Assembly (NCBI GenBank): GCA_008360975.2
Contig: CM039182.1
Location: forward strand, 21,486,324 to 21,550,323
Direction of reading: 5' to 3'
DNA: 64,000 nt
Source of the DNA: Lichenostomus cassidix
Taxonomy: Eukaryota; Chordata; Aves; Passeriformes; Meliphagidae
Part shown: positions 12,707 to 25,500 of the stretch, piece by piece
How positions within the stretch are numbered: position 1 is the first letter of the stretch
Layout of the letters: every line of letters begins with the position of its first letter
Made by a program: the position numbers and the translations under genes
The notes under the pieces: generated by a model
The model's database searches: none
Seen by the model: only the letters and a program-made list of their open reading frames with translations
Told to the model about the DNA's origin: nothing

Positions 12707-12753
12707 CTGTTAGAAGTCAGCTTGTGACCTCTGCACAAGCTGACTTCTAACAG
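12707..12753. repeat. Perfect 20-bp inverted repeat with 7-nt loop
   Basis: The left arm (12707-12726, beginning ctgttagaag) and the right arm (12734-12753, ending cttctaacag) are exact reverse complements across a 7-nt spacer. Pairing stops abruptly outside the arms. The structure is shorter than a usual animal pre-miRNA (about 60-70 nt), and perfect arms are atypical for one. A templated inverted duplication or a very short foldback element is more likely. It lies in otherwise unremarkable unique DNA. Confidence 0.9.
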
Positions 12754-13474
12754 GTGTATTCTTTTAGAAGACTATATCATTTTTAACAATAATCTATCAT
12801 AAGGAGCCATTTGCTTTTTAATTCATGTATTTTCTTAAATGTCTTCAATTATCTGTGTTCTGAACAAGCAAATCAAATTAATTTTAGGACTGAGATGTTC
12901 ACATTTTTGATATAAAAGTACATCTCAAGTTTAATGCTGTAACCAGTATTTGAAGTGTTCCATCTGAGTACTTAGAAAGGAACTTATTTTTATATCTATG
13001 AAAGGATAGTTAGATATTAAATTTGAAGTGAAAAAATAGAGAACAGACAGATTAGGTTATGGCAACCTTTTCTCCATGAGCTTTCATCTGAAGTTTGCTA
13101 GACCTACAAGTGAACTTTCCTGCATTTTATAAATAGTTGCTGCCTTAAAAACTGCTGATTTTCTGCCATGACACACTTAGTTATGGTGTGAAGGAAAATT
13201 TGCACTTTATCCTTATGATGTGATTGTTTAAAGTGGAGGAGGTTTCTTCTGCATTTTACAGTAGCTGTTTCATTACAAATGCAATGGGGAGTGGTAGATT
13301 AGTAAAATTCAATAGACTTTCCTGGTTTGCATGGAGCAAGCCTGAGCTCCAGGGCAATGATATGGTTAAGGCAGTATCACGCTTTGCTCTCCTCATCAGT
13401 CAGAAGAATTTTCGGTGCCAGAGAGAAAATCTGCGTATTGGTGAAAAGTAATACAGTATAGAGACTCTGTGGGA
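12754..13474. other. Gene-free AT-rich unique DNA
   Basis: Nothing recognisable up to the CR1 boundary. One 75-codon plus frame (13224-13451) shows no domain. Confidence 0.55.
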
Positions 13475-14228
13475 GGATTGGCTAATTCACCAGAAGGTTG
13501 TGCTTCTATCCAGAAGGACCTCTACAAGAAAAGCCCTGCACCTGAGGAGGAAAAATCCCAGGCACCAATGTGTACTGAGGGTCACAAAGCTGGAAAACAG
13601 CTTGGAATGAAAGCACCAGAAGGTCTTGGTGGAAACCAAGCTGAAGCCAAGGCAGCAGTGTGTCCTTGAGGCAGAAGCTGAAAGGTGTCCCGGGCTGCAT
13701 TAGACACAGCACTGCCAGCAGGTCAGGGGAGTTGGCATTGCTTTCCTCTCAGCACTGGTGAGGCCACACCTGCTGTGTCCAGTTCTGGGCTCAGTGCAAG
13801 AGAAACATGGACGTGCAGGAGAAACTGCAACAAAGGGACAAAGAGATGGTGAAAGGACTGGAGCATGTCTCTTATGAGAAAAGGCTGAGACCTGAGACTA
13901 TTTAGCCTGGAGAAGAGAAGACTCAGGGAAACACTTGAAGCGAGCAAAAAGGATGGATAGCTCTTTTCAGCTCCTGGTGCCAGGACCAGAGACTCAAACC
14001 AGAAACACAGAAGGTCCCCCCTGACCATTAGGAAACACTTCTTCACTGTGGGCGGACTGAGCACTGGCACAGGTTGCCCAAGGAGGCTGTGACTCTCCAG
14101 CCTTGGAGATATTCAAGAACCATCTGGGCACAGTCCTGGGAAATGACTCAAGGTGGTCCTGCATGAGCTGACAGAATTGGCTGAAGTGATGCCCAGGGGT
14201 CCCTTCCAACTTCAACCAATCTGTGATT
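13475..14228 (+). mobile_element. CR1 LINE 3' fragment
   Basis: A 5'-truncated chicken-repeat-1 type non-LTR retrotransposon. Segments in the CR1 order are easy to see. They include a 'gtgcttctatccagaaggacct' block near 13500 and 'cagcactggtgaggccacacctg' with 'tgtgtccagttctgggctc' near 13745-13795. 'ggactggagca' with 'cttatgagaaaaggctgag' lies near 13855-13890. 'agcctggagaagagaagactcaggg' follows at 13902-13926. 'cactggcacaggttgccca' lies near 14060 and 'ggtcccttccaacttcaacc' near 14200. It stops at the family's 'tctgtgat' 3' motif. This region would be the end of ORF2 and the 3' UTR of an active element. Here it is interrupted by stops and indels and codes for nothing. Antisense frames of 115-117 codons across it are by-products. 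Confidence 0.93.
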
Positions 14229-17204
14229 TTTACAGTGATGATGGAGAAGGATTTCACACATGCCAGCCATGCACTGGGCCCAAGAAGTTGGGAAGTGGCT
14301 ATGGAAAACCTCAGCCATCCTACACAGGTAGCAATCAGTCCCAGCACTCAGGGCACACTGACCAAGAAGGGTATTTCAAAGCAGCTGTGTCACAGCTTGG
14401 GACTTACACCCTAAACACACAAGAAATATTATAGTGAAGAGAGCAAGCCACTTCTTTTTAACTTGTCTAAGCTATCATACCTTCCCAGTGCTCCTGCAAG
14501 CATGAGCCAGAGTCCTGCATCACAGGCACAGGGAGGACCCATCTTTATGAAACACCCCTATAGAGTGCACCACCTTTGAGTTAGACAATAAGGCTCCTCC
14601 TGTCATAAACAGAAAGGTATAAACACCCCCACAAAGCCCTTGATCTTGTCCCCAGAGTGTTGTTAGCAGCAGGTAAGATATATTTGGGTCTCTGGTAGAG
14701 ACTACTGTATTGGACATTTAAGGCAAATAAACTAGATTGTACCCTCCAAGTCTCCAGCCAGCAATGCCTGTCCCTTACTTCCCAAGTGGGCAAGTACAGC
14801 TGTGTCTTTGGCAGCCCTATATTACCTTCCACTGATCACTTTAGTTCAGTACAGTTTAACATTTTCAGACACATGCTTAGAGGGTCTTTTCCAGATATGT
14901 CACTGTTTTTTTAAATTTTCATTCTAAACAGATTTCTTCATCATGGAGCAAACATTTATAACTGGATAAATACACAAACTGTTCAGTTTAAAGCTGTGTA
15001 AATCATATTGGCTTCAGTTAAGTTTATTCCATCTGCTTTTATCATCTGTTGTTACACTAATTTATAATTCCCCCATAATATTAAAATGTCAGTGAATCAA
15101 AAAAAAGAAACACATCTATGGGCCTCTAGTAGCTAATGGCATTACATTCAGCCAATGAACCAAGACATATAATTAATCATATTTCATCACCATAGATGCA
15201 TGTAATTGTGTAATTAATGTATATTTGCATAATCACATAATGAGATCTGTATGATTCATGCTTTATGGTAATCTGGACGCACAAATTTCTATCTCAGAAT
15301 TGTAATCACTTGCAAAGCTGTTATAGTAGTTTCTTTTTTCTCATTGAAAAAATATGAGGATCCAATGAATGATCTGGTCTTGTTATCTCATATCTTTTCT
15401 GTGACTTATCCATAGAAACAGATTTCCATGCATAGTAGTTACTTACAAAGAAATGGCCAATGATAAAAAAATCTTCACGAGGACAAATCTATTATATAGT
15501 TAGGAAAATATATAATGTAATTTCACAGGGTTTCTCAGTTTTTATTAACCATCCTATCTGTTTTCAGTCTTTTTCAATAATTGAAGAGAGGATCCTCTTT
15601 GCAAATCAAGTTTGTGAGAAGGAATGTATGTATTTTGAATCTACAGATTTCTGTCCTCCTTGGTAAAAAGCATTTTTCATTAACTTACTGAGGCATTTTT
15701 TTGAATTTAACATTCAATCCACTGTGCTTAATTACATTTCATTCCAGACAAGATGAAGTAATCTGGGGAGCTGGGTGATATTCAAATAAAGGTAACCACC
15801 TTACAATGTTTTTTTCCCAGATACTCCCTGTCAGGATTCAACCTGAAAAAATGTATTTTCAAAGCAGTGTTTAGAAGATGCAAACCATAACCAGGTTTTG
15901 GACACATTTCATACAAACATAAACATTTGTATTTATAAATAAACCGAGTAGAATATAATAAATAAGTACAATAAGAAGCCAGAACTGGTTTAAATCACTA
16001 TGATGATCTCTATTCCTCCGCAACGTAGACAAGAAAGGATCTGTGGAGACCTGTGTGGTGACTGTGAATGACAAGTGTGCAGTCAGGAGCAGAAAAGATG
16101 ACAGTATCTCTGTGCATTAACAAAGGTTGACATTATGTATTAATGACAAATCTCTTCCAAACTGCAAAGGAATATAAACAACACCTGAGCTGGACTGGGA
16201 TGTTAACACCTGCCTCTGTGCTTGGATCTACTGTCCATGTGCTTCAGAGAGATTTATTATGGCAGCCAGGAACTACACGGGTTGGCCCTGTTACCTTATG
16301 GCTTTGAACATCAATTTTGTTCTCACCCACTCTACTTCTGAAGGTCTTTTGAGTTTTGTTTCAAACACTGTTCCGAGTTTTTTTATTTCTTTGCACTCAG
16401 AGGTTTCATTTTTGACCTGATCCGTGATCCAGGCCAGTTGTATTTATAACCCTTGTTTGCTGAGACAATGGCAGAGGAGAGGAATTTTTGATAAGGGTTG
16501 CAGATTGCTGGTGTGAGAGCAATGAGGTATTCCTGTCCTTAGCTGTGCATAACACCAGAAGGAACCAAGCCACATGAGCTTCAAAAGCTGTAAAAGTGAT
16601 GTGAATGGTTTATATTCCAAAGCAAGGTATTAAAACTCTTTTGCTCATTCATAATGCATATTTTGATTTTCTTCACAAGGGCATTATCCAAATAGAATTC
16701 ACAATTTAACCAATTTCCTTGAGTATAGCTAATATAATAAAGGATATTAAAAATAACTGCAAAATTTGATTTTCCCAAATCTCCTACACACTACTTGATT
16801 ATTACTTACATCTGATTTCAGTCCTGCTGCCTACTGCAGTCAAATTGTCTTTTGTTTACACTGTCACTCCACCTCACACTCTGTCATTTGTGTAATGTTT
16901 CAGAGGTAAATCATAAAAAGTATTCCTGCTCATTAAGGTCCTGAAGAATCCTCTTAATATCAGTGGAGTGATACCAGCTGACATGAAGAGCAGATGGTAT
17001 GGATCCTAACTTTGGTTGAGGCAAACCTTAGTTATGGGCTTCGGCAAAAATTCTAATAGTGACATTTTAATCCACTTTTAATTTGTATTATGGTGATACA
17101 ACACATAGCTGAAGAAGTTATGGATGGGGGAAAGCTGTGTGAACATTTATTAAAAATGGAACAAGATGGGAAAATTTTGAGGAGGCAATGCTCAAATTTA
17201 TTTT
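14229..17204. other. Gene-free AT-rich DNA with candidate regulatory segments
   Basis: No coding sequence. The stretch 15110-15260 is dense in homeodomain-type and POU-type words: TAATTA at 15170 and 15211, CCAAT at 15152 and ATTTGCAT at 15223. It has little simple repetition, as developmental enhancers often do. Elsewhere the segment is ordinary. Confidence 0.5.
15110..15260. promoter_or_regulatory. Candidate conserved noncoding enhancer-like segment
   Basis: Called on composition only: two TAATTA cores (15170-15175, 15211-15216), a POU octamer ATTTGCAT (15223-15230), a CCAAT (15152-15156) and several ATGCAT/TAATTG-like words within 150 bp. Such clustering is common in vertebrate developmental enhancers in gene deserts. 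It also arises by chance in AT-rich DNA, so confidence is low. Confidence 0.2.
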
Positions 17205-17244
17205 ATTTCCAAATTTATTATATTTCCAAATTTATTTGGAAATA
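17205..17244. repeat. 17-nt tandem duplication merging into a palindrome
   Basis: 'atttccaaatttatt' occurs at 17205 and again at 17222. The second copy continues into its own reverse complement, giving an 11-bp inverted repeat (17221-17231 with 17234-17244) around a 2-nt centre. This is a slippage or templated-insertion footprint. Confidence 0.85.
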
Positions 17245-17317
17245 AAGTGGAGTTAAATTCATGTGAAAACCAATTTTTTTTTCTGCATGTTAGATGTGCT
17301 GGTTTTGTTTGTCCTTC

Positions 17318-17340
17318 TTTTTTTTTTTTTTTTTTTTTTT
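17318..17340. repeat. Poly(T) tract, 23 nt
   Basis: Uninterrupted run of T on the plus strand. I see no SINE or LINE body upstream on either strand that would make it a retroposon tail, so it is listed only as a homopolymer. Confidence 0.95.
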
Positions 17341-19174
17341 CCTGTTTTATCTCCAGGCTGTTACTTCCCAGCAAAATGAAAATGCAACAGACATCAAATC
17401 CCTCAGTGAAACGTCAGATGACTGAACCACTGAAGATTCTGGGGACTTAATACACAAATCTGTCAGGACCTGTACTCACAGCCTAGCAGACTCATCTTTC
17501 TTTGGCACCTTTTTGATAAGCTCCCAGACCCACATTTATTTAACCCTGACACAATCACAGTTGGAAGCACATTTTACACACTGAGAAATTAGTCAAGCAA
17601 TAACTCTGCTAAAACTCAAAAAGCCCGAGGCTAAGATGGGTACGACTGATTTTTGTATAGCAGCCAGCCCTCTTCTCATGATACCATACATTCCTCAAAT
17701 TCCTGCTCCTTCAGTTCCATTTCTCATAATATCTTTTATCTAAGGCAAAGCAATACAGATTTTCTAGCAAATATTAGTATCTATCATTTCTCATCTGTAG
17801 ATGTGAAGGCAATTTATAAGGCAGATAAGTATCATCCTCCTTTACTCTGTGATAAATCTGGGGGCAATGGGCATCATGAGCTCTTAAAGAAATTAAGCTG
17901 CCTGTGGGAGAGAAATAAGTCATATTAAAGATTAACAAGAGGTTAACAGGTAAGAAACACAGAGAAGGAATAAATGTTTGGGCTTCACCATGGAGGAAAG
18001 CCATAGATCACACAGATCTTTGCAGTGTCTGTCATACTCAGAGTATACAAAAATGGAAAAGGATGGAGAGCAAGGAGACTAATGGTGATGCAAAATTATT
18101 TTGGGTAATAAAAATGAAAGCTGATTGCAAAGTGCTGGGGGAAAATGTCATGGTACTAAGCAGGAAATAGGATGACAGATTAAATTCTATATAATAAATA
18201 TGAAGTAACGCACAAGGGGAAAAGCAGTCCAAGACAATGGATCCTAAACTTCCTATTCCCATTCAGGAAAGAGAACTTGTGGTTGTAACAATAAGTCTTT
18301 TCAAAGAGCAGTACAATTCTCAAAAGTGGATTAAAAAAACCTACTGTGTATTGTAGCAATTACTGGGAAAAAATAGAAACGAAAGCAGAAAAAAAATTCT
18401 TAAACCATTAATCCATATTGTGAATACATCTTGAAATGAGGTGTAAAACTGGTCATCTTCATCTCCAACAGGACTTAGAGGTACTACAAACACTTCAGGG
18501 AGGAGAAAGAAGGTCAAAGGTGTGGAGCATTTCTTTATGAGCAATGAAACTAATCAGGTAGCTGTGATGGGAATCCACAACAATACAGATTACAAGAGTA
18601 AGTGAAGCAGCAGCTGCTCATTGTTTCTTGTTATCTGAAAAAAAATGTCAGAATCAAACAAAATTGAGAGATGGTATGTTCAAAACAATCAACAGGAGGC
18701 ACTTTTTTCATACTGCTTCTGTTTAAATTGTGTGTCTCCCTGCGCCAAGATGTGACAACACAGAGTGGACTTGACAAATATATGGATGAAACATCTTTCA
18801 ACAGCTATTGAAAACAAGATACCACATCTGATCCAGAATCCCCCACAGGTCACTGCAGCCTGAGAGCACCTCTGCTCTTACAATGCCAGTTACTCCTGGC
18901 CCTGTCACAGATGGGACAGATGGACTCTTATTCTCTACCAATGAACTGCCTTTCAAGGCCTTCAGTTTCTCAGAAGGGCAATGGTTTAGAATAACAGTCA
19001 GAAGCTTCTCTTTGTAATTCAGAACTGGCAATACAAACCTTCATAGTGCCTCCTGCAGCCAGTTGGGAGATACACTGGTCCTGGTAACACTGATATTCAT
19101 CCCAGCTTGCAGGGTCTGGAAAGGGTGGCTTGTACACAGTGCTGTCTCATGACCTTTAATTTTGTGAAAAGCAA
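17341..19174. other. Gene-free unique DNA
   Basis: Only short, domain-free frames on both strands. No repeat family recognised. Confidence 0.55.
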
Positions 19175-19518
19175 CATATATAATATATAAAACATATAAT
19201 ATAATATAACATTACATAACACAGCATAATATAATACAATATAATATATAGTATTTTTTACTTTATACCTTATACTTTATACTACCTATTATATATCTAT
19301 GTCTACTCTACTATCTAATATATATTCTATTCTATTCTATTCTATTCTATTCCATTCCATTCCATTCCATTCTATGTTGTATATAGTATTATCTATTATA
19401 TATTGTATATTATATCTTTATATAATAGATATATCTATATTAGATAAAGATACTATTACTATCTTTATACTATCTATATATATATATCCATTATATATGT
19501 TATATTTTATACATATCA
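19175..19518. repeat. TA-rich array with TTCTA/TTCCA pentanucleotide core
   Basis: About 340 bp of TATAA, TATAC and TATAT words surrounds a clean pentanucleotide core at 19325-19376. In the core roughly six TTCTA units switch to four TTCCA units and back. The flanks (TTTATACC..., TATATCTA...) look like decayed products of the same process. The array is almost free of G on the plus strand. It produces a Tyr/Ile-rich pseudo-ORF and can form cruciforms. Confidence 0.9.
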
Positions 19519-22500
19519 TTCTGCTCAGTCAAAGAGCAGAAAAGCTTATGGGTAAGAAGTAAACCAAATTTTCTAGACGAAAACTAAAAATTAAGACTGG
19601 TAATATAGTCCTAGAAGTTTGTCCCCTCAAGACACACAACACCCCCCACCCAAACACCACAAAACCCAACAGAACAGGTAAACAGATTAGGAAAAAAACC
19701 CACAAACTCATAACAATGACAAAAAGCAATTTTAGACTTCACTTTGTGATGCACTTCTTTTTCAGTTGTTCTGCAGCATTGGCAAACGAACACCTGTAAT
19801 GTACTCCCTTTCTCCCTCCTCTGGTATGATGGCTTACCCTTCTCAATTTTCTGAAACTAAATCTCCTCAGACTTTACTTTTTGTAATTATTTTATTCCCT
19901 AACCATTTACTTTTGATAATGCTGTGTTTTCTTACAGCCCTTCATCACTTATGGGTAGAGTAGCTTAAAAGTTCTTTCATTCTTTTGCTCTTTGAGTTGG
20001 ATTTCTTTCTCCAGCCATTATGTTTAAGTAAACAAAATCTCTTCTGTCAGAATGTAGAAGTGATGAAGTACAAATCTTTATTTGTATTTCAGACATTCAA
20101 AGTGATTCAGTAGGAGCACATGACAGCATCTTCTAGGATGTTGTGATAAGGTATGCTCTAAATAAGAAAAATTCACCATATGGACATCTTACCAAAACCA
20201 GAGCTAATATATGGCCATTAGGTCTTCAAGAAAAACATACAAAATATAATAATACAACTGATGGGGCTGACAATCCCTCTTCCGCCTCTGTATTTAATTG
20301 ATTTTAATAATTTTATATATTTTTACAGACACTCACTTAAAAATGAAGAAAGGCATAGAAAATTAAGTGTGTTGGCTTGGTTGTGCCTGTGACAGGGGCT
20401 TTTGGTTCTCTTGTCTTCTGGTATCTCTTTCCAGGATCTCGTCCTGACTGAAGCTTGAATCTTACTCTCAATTTGATAAGGCTTTGTTCTCCATTTAAAA
20501 ACAAAACAATTTTTCCCCTCTGTAATAGTAGGTACCCAATCAGCCTGGTTGTAGCTTGAGCTGTCCCACTTGCCAGACCTCAATGTCAAGATCAAGATGA
20601 AGGTCTATTTTTAATTCTATTGTTTTCTTAGTATATTCATGGCCTCCATAGTCTTTACATCTCTGTTTTTACCAGTCCATTTCTTGGAAATTCATCCGGA
20701 AATGTCGCACTCTAGTAAGTGGTTTACTGTTTTACACTAGAAAAAATGCTGTACGAAAAGGATTTTTCAGGATTAGCTCCTTCAGCCAGAAAGATCATAA
20801 TCTGTCAAGTGTGTCCAGCGGCTTTAGGAAGCAGCAGATACATTTCTGATGCAATATACTAAAGTCATTGTTAAAACCAAAAATTATAGCATAATTGAAA
20901 ACATATGAAAACACTAGAATTTCCTCTACCACATGAAAATTTTATTTGCTCTTTTGATTGCACTCTGCTGCAAGGATACACGTTCCTTTTGCTGAATGAT
21001 AAAAGACTCTTATATTTTCCTTGTGTGTACTGCAGATAGCACATCAGATAAGTGAGATAGGAGAGTACCATTAATTACTGCAAATAAAAAGATTTATGGA
21101 GTGATTTTTAATAAAGTGTCAGACTATGTACAATTAAAAGAACAGATCCCCTAAGTGCTGCCTGCTAATGTTAGTGAACTTTACCGGTTGCAGCAGCAAC
21201 ACTTAAAAAATGTTTCAGAGTTAATTTGTTGCATAACCACCTCATATACAACCTACCGCAGCCATTTCATTATCTTCTTTCCCTCCTTTGTTAGATCACT
21301 GTGGTCTAAGCTTCAGAGTTAAACCACTGGAGTTAAACAAGTGTCAGAGGAAGAGGGCAAATAAGATTTGTTGAATTAGACTTTGGACACAGTCATGATC
21401 AAACAGGGAGATGAAGGCAAAATTCAAACTGAACTTTCAAACTGCTGGCAGGATTTTAGCCAAACAACATCCATTAAAGCTGACACAAATCACAGAACTC
21501 AAATAATGCAATGGTCTCTGAGGGTCAGATTCAAGCTTGTGCTGAAGTCCACCCACCTGAGGAACATAAAGGGACCTTGAAGTAGCCTTTAATGTGCAGC
21601 AGAGGATTGCCCTAGAATGGAGAAATCTGCAGCTGGCATAAAACTGATGTTGCTATCTCTTCATCAGTCCCTCTGGCCTGCAACATATAAGAGGCATGTC
21701 AAGGACAAAAGGGAGAGCAGCCAGAATATATTGTGCACTGCCAGTCTAATGGGGATTTTGGATACCAGGCACTAAAAAAGCACAGACGGGTGTTATGATG
21801 GAAGTTCTCTCCTTGCCTATATTTCTCCCCTTTAAGAAATACCTCAGCTTCCAAAATGGTCCCTGCAGGTTTCTGTGGAGAACTAGTTTAAGGGTTTGCT
21901 GCAGGAGGAGGAGCATTACCAGAAATCCTAAAGGTTAAATAATTGAGGTTTATAGCTGTTAAAAACAAACAACTTGTAACCTTTCAGGGATTTTTCACTG
22001 TATAAAAGTCAGGCTCATTTTTGTTTCTGCTATGTCTGTTATCCAGCCAATCATTCAGAAAAATTAATAAGTCTACTGCTAGCTAATTCAGAGGTTTCTA
22101 GCAAAGTCAGTCTGGCTGCAGCTGGCCTGGTGGAGGGGGTCAGGACAGGCTGGCTAATTTGGCTCTGTGTAGAGTCAATTGGGAGTTCATTCTTCATTCC
22201 TCTGAAAGCACTCTGAGGTCAGACAGCAGTTCTGAAGTCCTGGGTTTATTAGTGCTCTCAGGTCTTCTGGCAAGACAGACTGGATTCAGATCAAGTGTGA
22301 GCCTCTGACTGTATTTCTGTCAAATTAACCATAACACATCATGGTGTTTGTGTCAGCTGGTTGCATAAAGATGGATGATATCTGATATGGCATGAAATGA
22401 GATATATATTTGGATAAAAGATACTTGCCCACCACAAATCTCTGTGTTAAATCTATCTTTTGAAAAAAATTTTTGAAAAAACTCATTTTAAGTGGATAAG

Positions 22501-25500
22501 GTGACTTCATCACTTTCTCTAAGGTGACTGTGTGTGCTCTATGTCTCTAGGCACACTACAAAGAGACATACCATCTCTAGGAAAAACTCAGTATAATCAA
22601 AGCTGACTGATGGCACCTTAAATAAAAGATCCCTTCCCACCTAGAAAGGCCTGCTGTGCAGAGTAACAGGTCATAATGTTTGTACATGAATCTCAATAGA
22701 TTTGATAACCTTAGCCTTTCACCAGTGGCAAAGCCAATGGAAACATTTCCTCCTTTATTTCCCTGATTTCTGAACACTTCTCCCAAGCCACCCTATTATA
22801 CCAGTGCAACCACCTGAGTGTAGGACTGTATCCATGTTCACTGAAATATAGAAAAAACTCTATTTTCTCACTGATGCAGTGCAAATAACAGCATCATCAT
22901 CTAAAGGAGGCAGAAGAATCAGCAGAAGAATAGGAATAGTTAGCCAGACTAGGTGAGAGAGAAAATGCCTTAGACTAGTGTTGCCACTAAATAAAACATA
23001 GTTTGAACTATTCCCTGAGGCAATCAAGTGCATAGAAGCTTGCTTTGTCTCAGAGCCCTTTAAAATTGCCATGCTGTTCTCAAGACATTGCAAAAAATTG
23101 ATGGGTGAGTAGCCAGAATCAGAGATTTTAATGACCCAATTATGCTCCTTTAGTGTGCAAAGAGACTGAGGTAGGTGGAGGCAGCACGCCCAGACATTGC
23201 TACTTGAGGGCTTTTTGGTTACACAGAAGAGAGAACACAGAAAAACCCACTGTTCTGTAAGGAAATGATAAGCCAGGGAAAAAAGTTGGATTTGCTTAGT
23301 GTGAGACTTCTCTGATGTTTTCCTTTAGGATCTAGCCATACTTGTGCTGCACACCTTCATGCAGTGCACATCCACATGAGTCATTGCTAGGAAGAGAGAG
23401 AGGATGAATGTCCTATGGGGATGTCTCCATCTCTTAATTGACTGTAGAGAGGGGCTAGATAAATAGCTTAGACTAAGATGTAAGTGTTGCACAAATAGTT
23501 TAGACTAACTTACAAACCATGAAAGTTAGGGAAGATAATTCCTACTCTTAACACTTTCCCTTTGTCTTCTTTTTGTCATCCAATAACTTCATTGTGTCCC
23601 TTTTCAGCACAAATTCTTTAAATCAAAGTGCTGAAACTCACTACTGATGGATGCCTGTGATTACAACTCTGTGTGCACTACACAAATATGCACGCAGCAC
23701 ATACTGCCCCTCAGAGCCTTTCCAGAGCAGTTCTCCAGTTCTGAACTGAGAGGATTGGTCCTGAAAGCTTCTGTGAGCAGGGAAGAGACCTTCAGGGAGG
23801 GAACAGGCCATAGTGAAAATTTCCAGTGTGTATTTTAATTCAAATGGTTTGTTGTTGCCTAAAATGAAAGTTCTGAAAGTTTTATTGAGAAGCTAAAGCC
23901 AACATGTACTGTGTTTGCCTACTCAGTGTGGAGGTCCATAGAGTGTATAACTTCTCCTTCTATTCACAGTCCCGGGTCTGCAGCTCCCTCAGCAGTGCTG
24001 CACTGACCAGTGATAACACAACTTTGCAACAAATTTTCACTGAAAAAACCTCATTAGACCAGTTAGTTTCTCATAAATTACTTTCCGACGGATATTCGTG
24101 TGGTGCTGCTAAATGTATTACCTTTTTTAAAGCAGATTCTTTCCAGTTTGGAGGACAAACAAATTCCTTTGATTTCAAAATTCTCTTTATTTGGCAGATA
24201 AGTTCTTGTATTTCTTTCTTTCTTTTTGTTTTTAATGAAAATGGTTTTGTTAATGTGATGTTTTTGAATTCAGAAAACTTTTCCAGGAAATGGAAACAGA
24301 AAGAATAACAAAACTTCCTTTTTTTGTGAATTGCTATGAAAAATGAGGGAAGATTTCTATTCAAACCAGTTTTAATATCTACAATTAATCAAAAGCACAG
24401 TAAACTTGCTTGTGAGATAATATTTTTACAATATCTCCTCTTTCCATGAGCCCTTTTTACTGATGTATAGAAATTAGTAAATTTTACTTATTATGATTAT
24501 TATCACATAAACTAATTTGTACATTGTCTGAAAAATGTAAACACTTACTTTTCCAGGTAAGAAAATGTAGAGAAATTAATTCTGCAGGGCACCTTCTAAA
24601 CAATTGGAGCTCTTCTCTCCTCTCCTCTTCAAGAAAACTACCACCAAGTAAGAATGATCCATAAATGAAAAATAAAAATAAAAATGTATGGCAATTTCTT
24701 CAGAAATCTGAATGTACCCCAGAGCTCTCCCCTGTGCTGCAATATATCAATACCTCTTTCAGAATAAGGTTACAATTTTCTTTGCTTCCATCTTGAGTGC
24801 TGTGATAACTTTTGTTCCCCCTTGATGTCAATCAACAGGCTCACTTCAGATTCCATTAGAAAATCAATACTCTTAGTGAATTGAATCAAAAGAGGTCATA
24901 ATTCCTGTATTTTTCCTCTTCAGTGAAGACATAAATGCAAAATTCTTTCTGTCCAGCACACTTTGGAGATAAAAATTAAAAAGCAGAGCTGCAGGCTGCT
25001 ACATCTGTAGACTGAATGTATGTATTTAGTATGCTGCTAGCGCAAGCTTTGTGCTACTCCACTGCTACCAGCTCTCATTCCTTGCAAATGAGGTGCAGGG
25101 CCAGGTTCCATGTGTTGCACAAGGGCAGATGTGGAATGGCTCCAAACTTGTGGATTTCTATCTCAATTCATGGAGTGCTCATTACAGCAATAGTGAAGCA
25201 CTCACTGCTGGTAGAATTTTAATGCATGTAATGAAACATGGAAATCAATAACAAGAACTTCAGTGAGAATATTTTTCTGTCAATAGATTTCTTACAGATT
25301 CCTGGGGCATGTAACATGGCTTGCTCTTCTAATGGCTTATTTTGGTTAATGGTTACTGAACACATTAAGTTCCTAGGCCTATCTGCATGCACTGAAATAA
25401 TTTCTGAAATGTCATTGATTCTCATCTGTTATGCTTTATTAAAAGTTCTGAAGTAATTTTCTCCCTCTGCCCCCCCCAGTACCTATTAAGAAAACACAGT

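Noticed and set aside
13723..14347. Antisense ORFs of 115 and 117 codons
   Set aside because: They are the reverse strand of a CR1 fragment and its edge.
17318..17340. Poly(T) as the tail of a minus-strand retroposon
   Set aside because: No SINE, LINE or processed-gene body is visible on the appropriate side and no flanking direct repeat was found.
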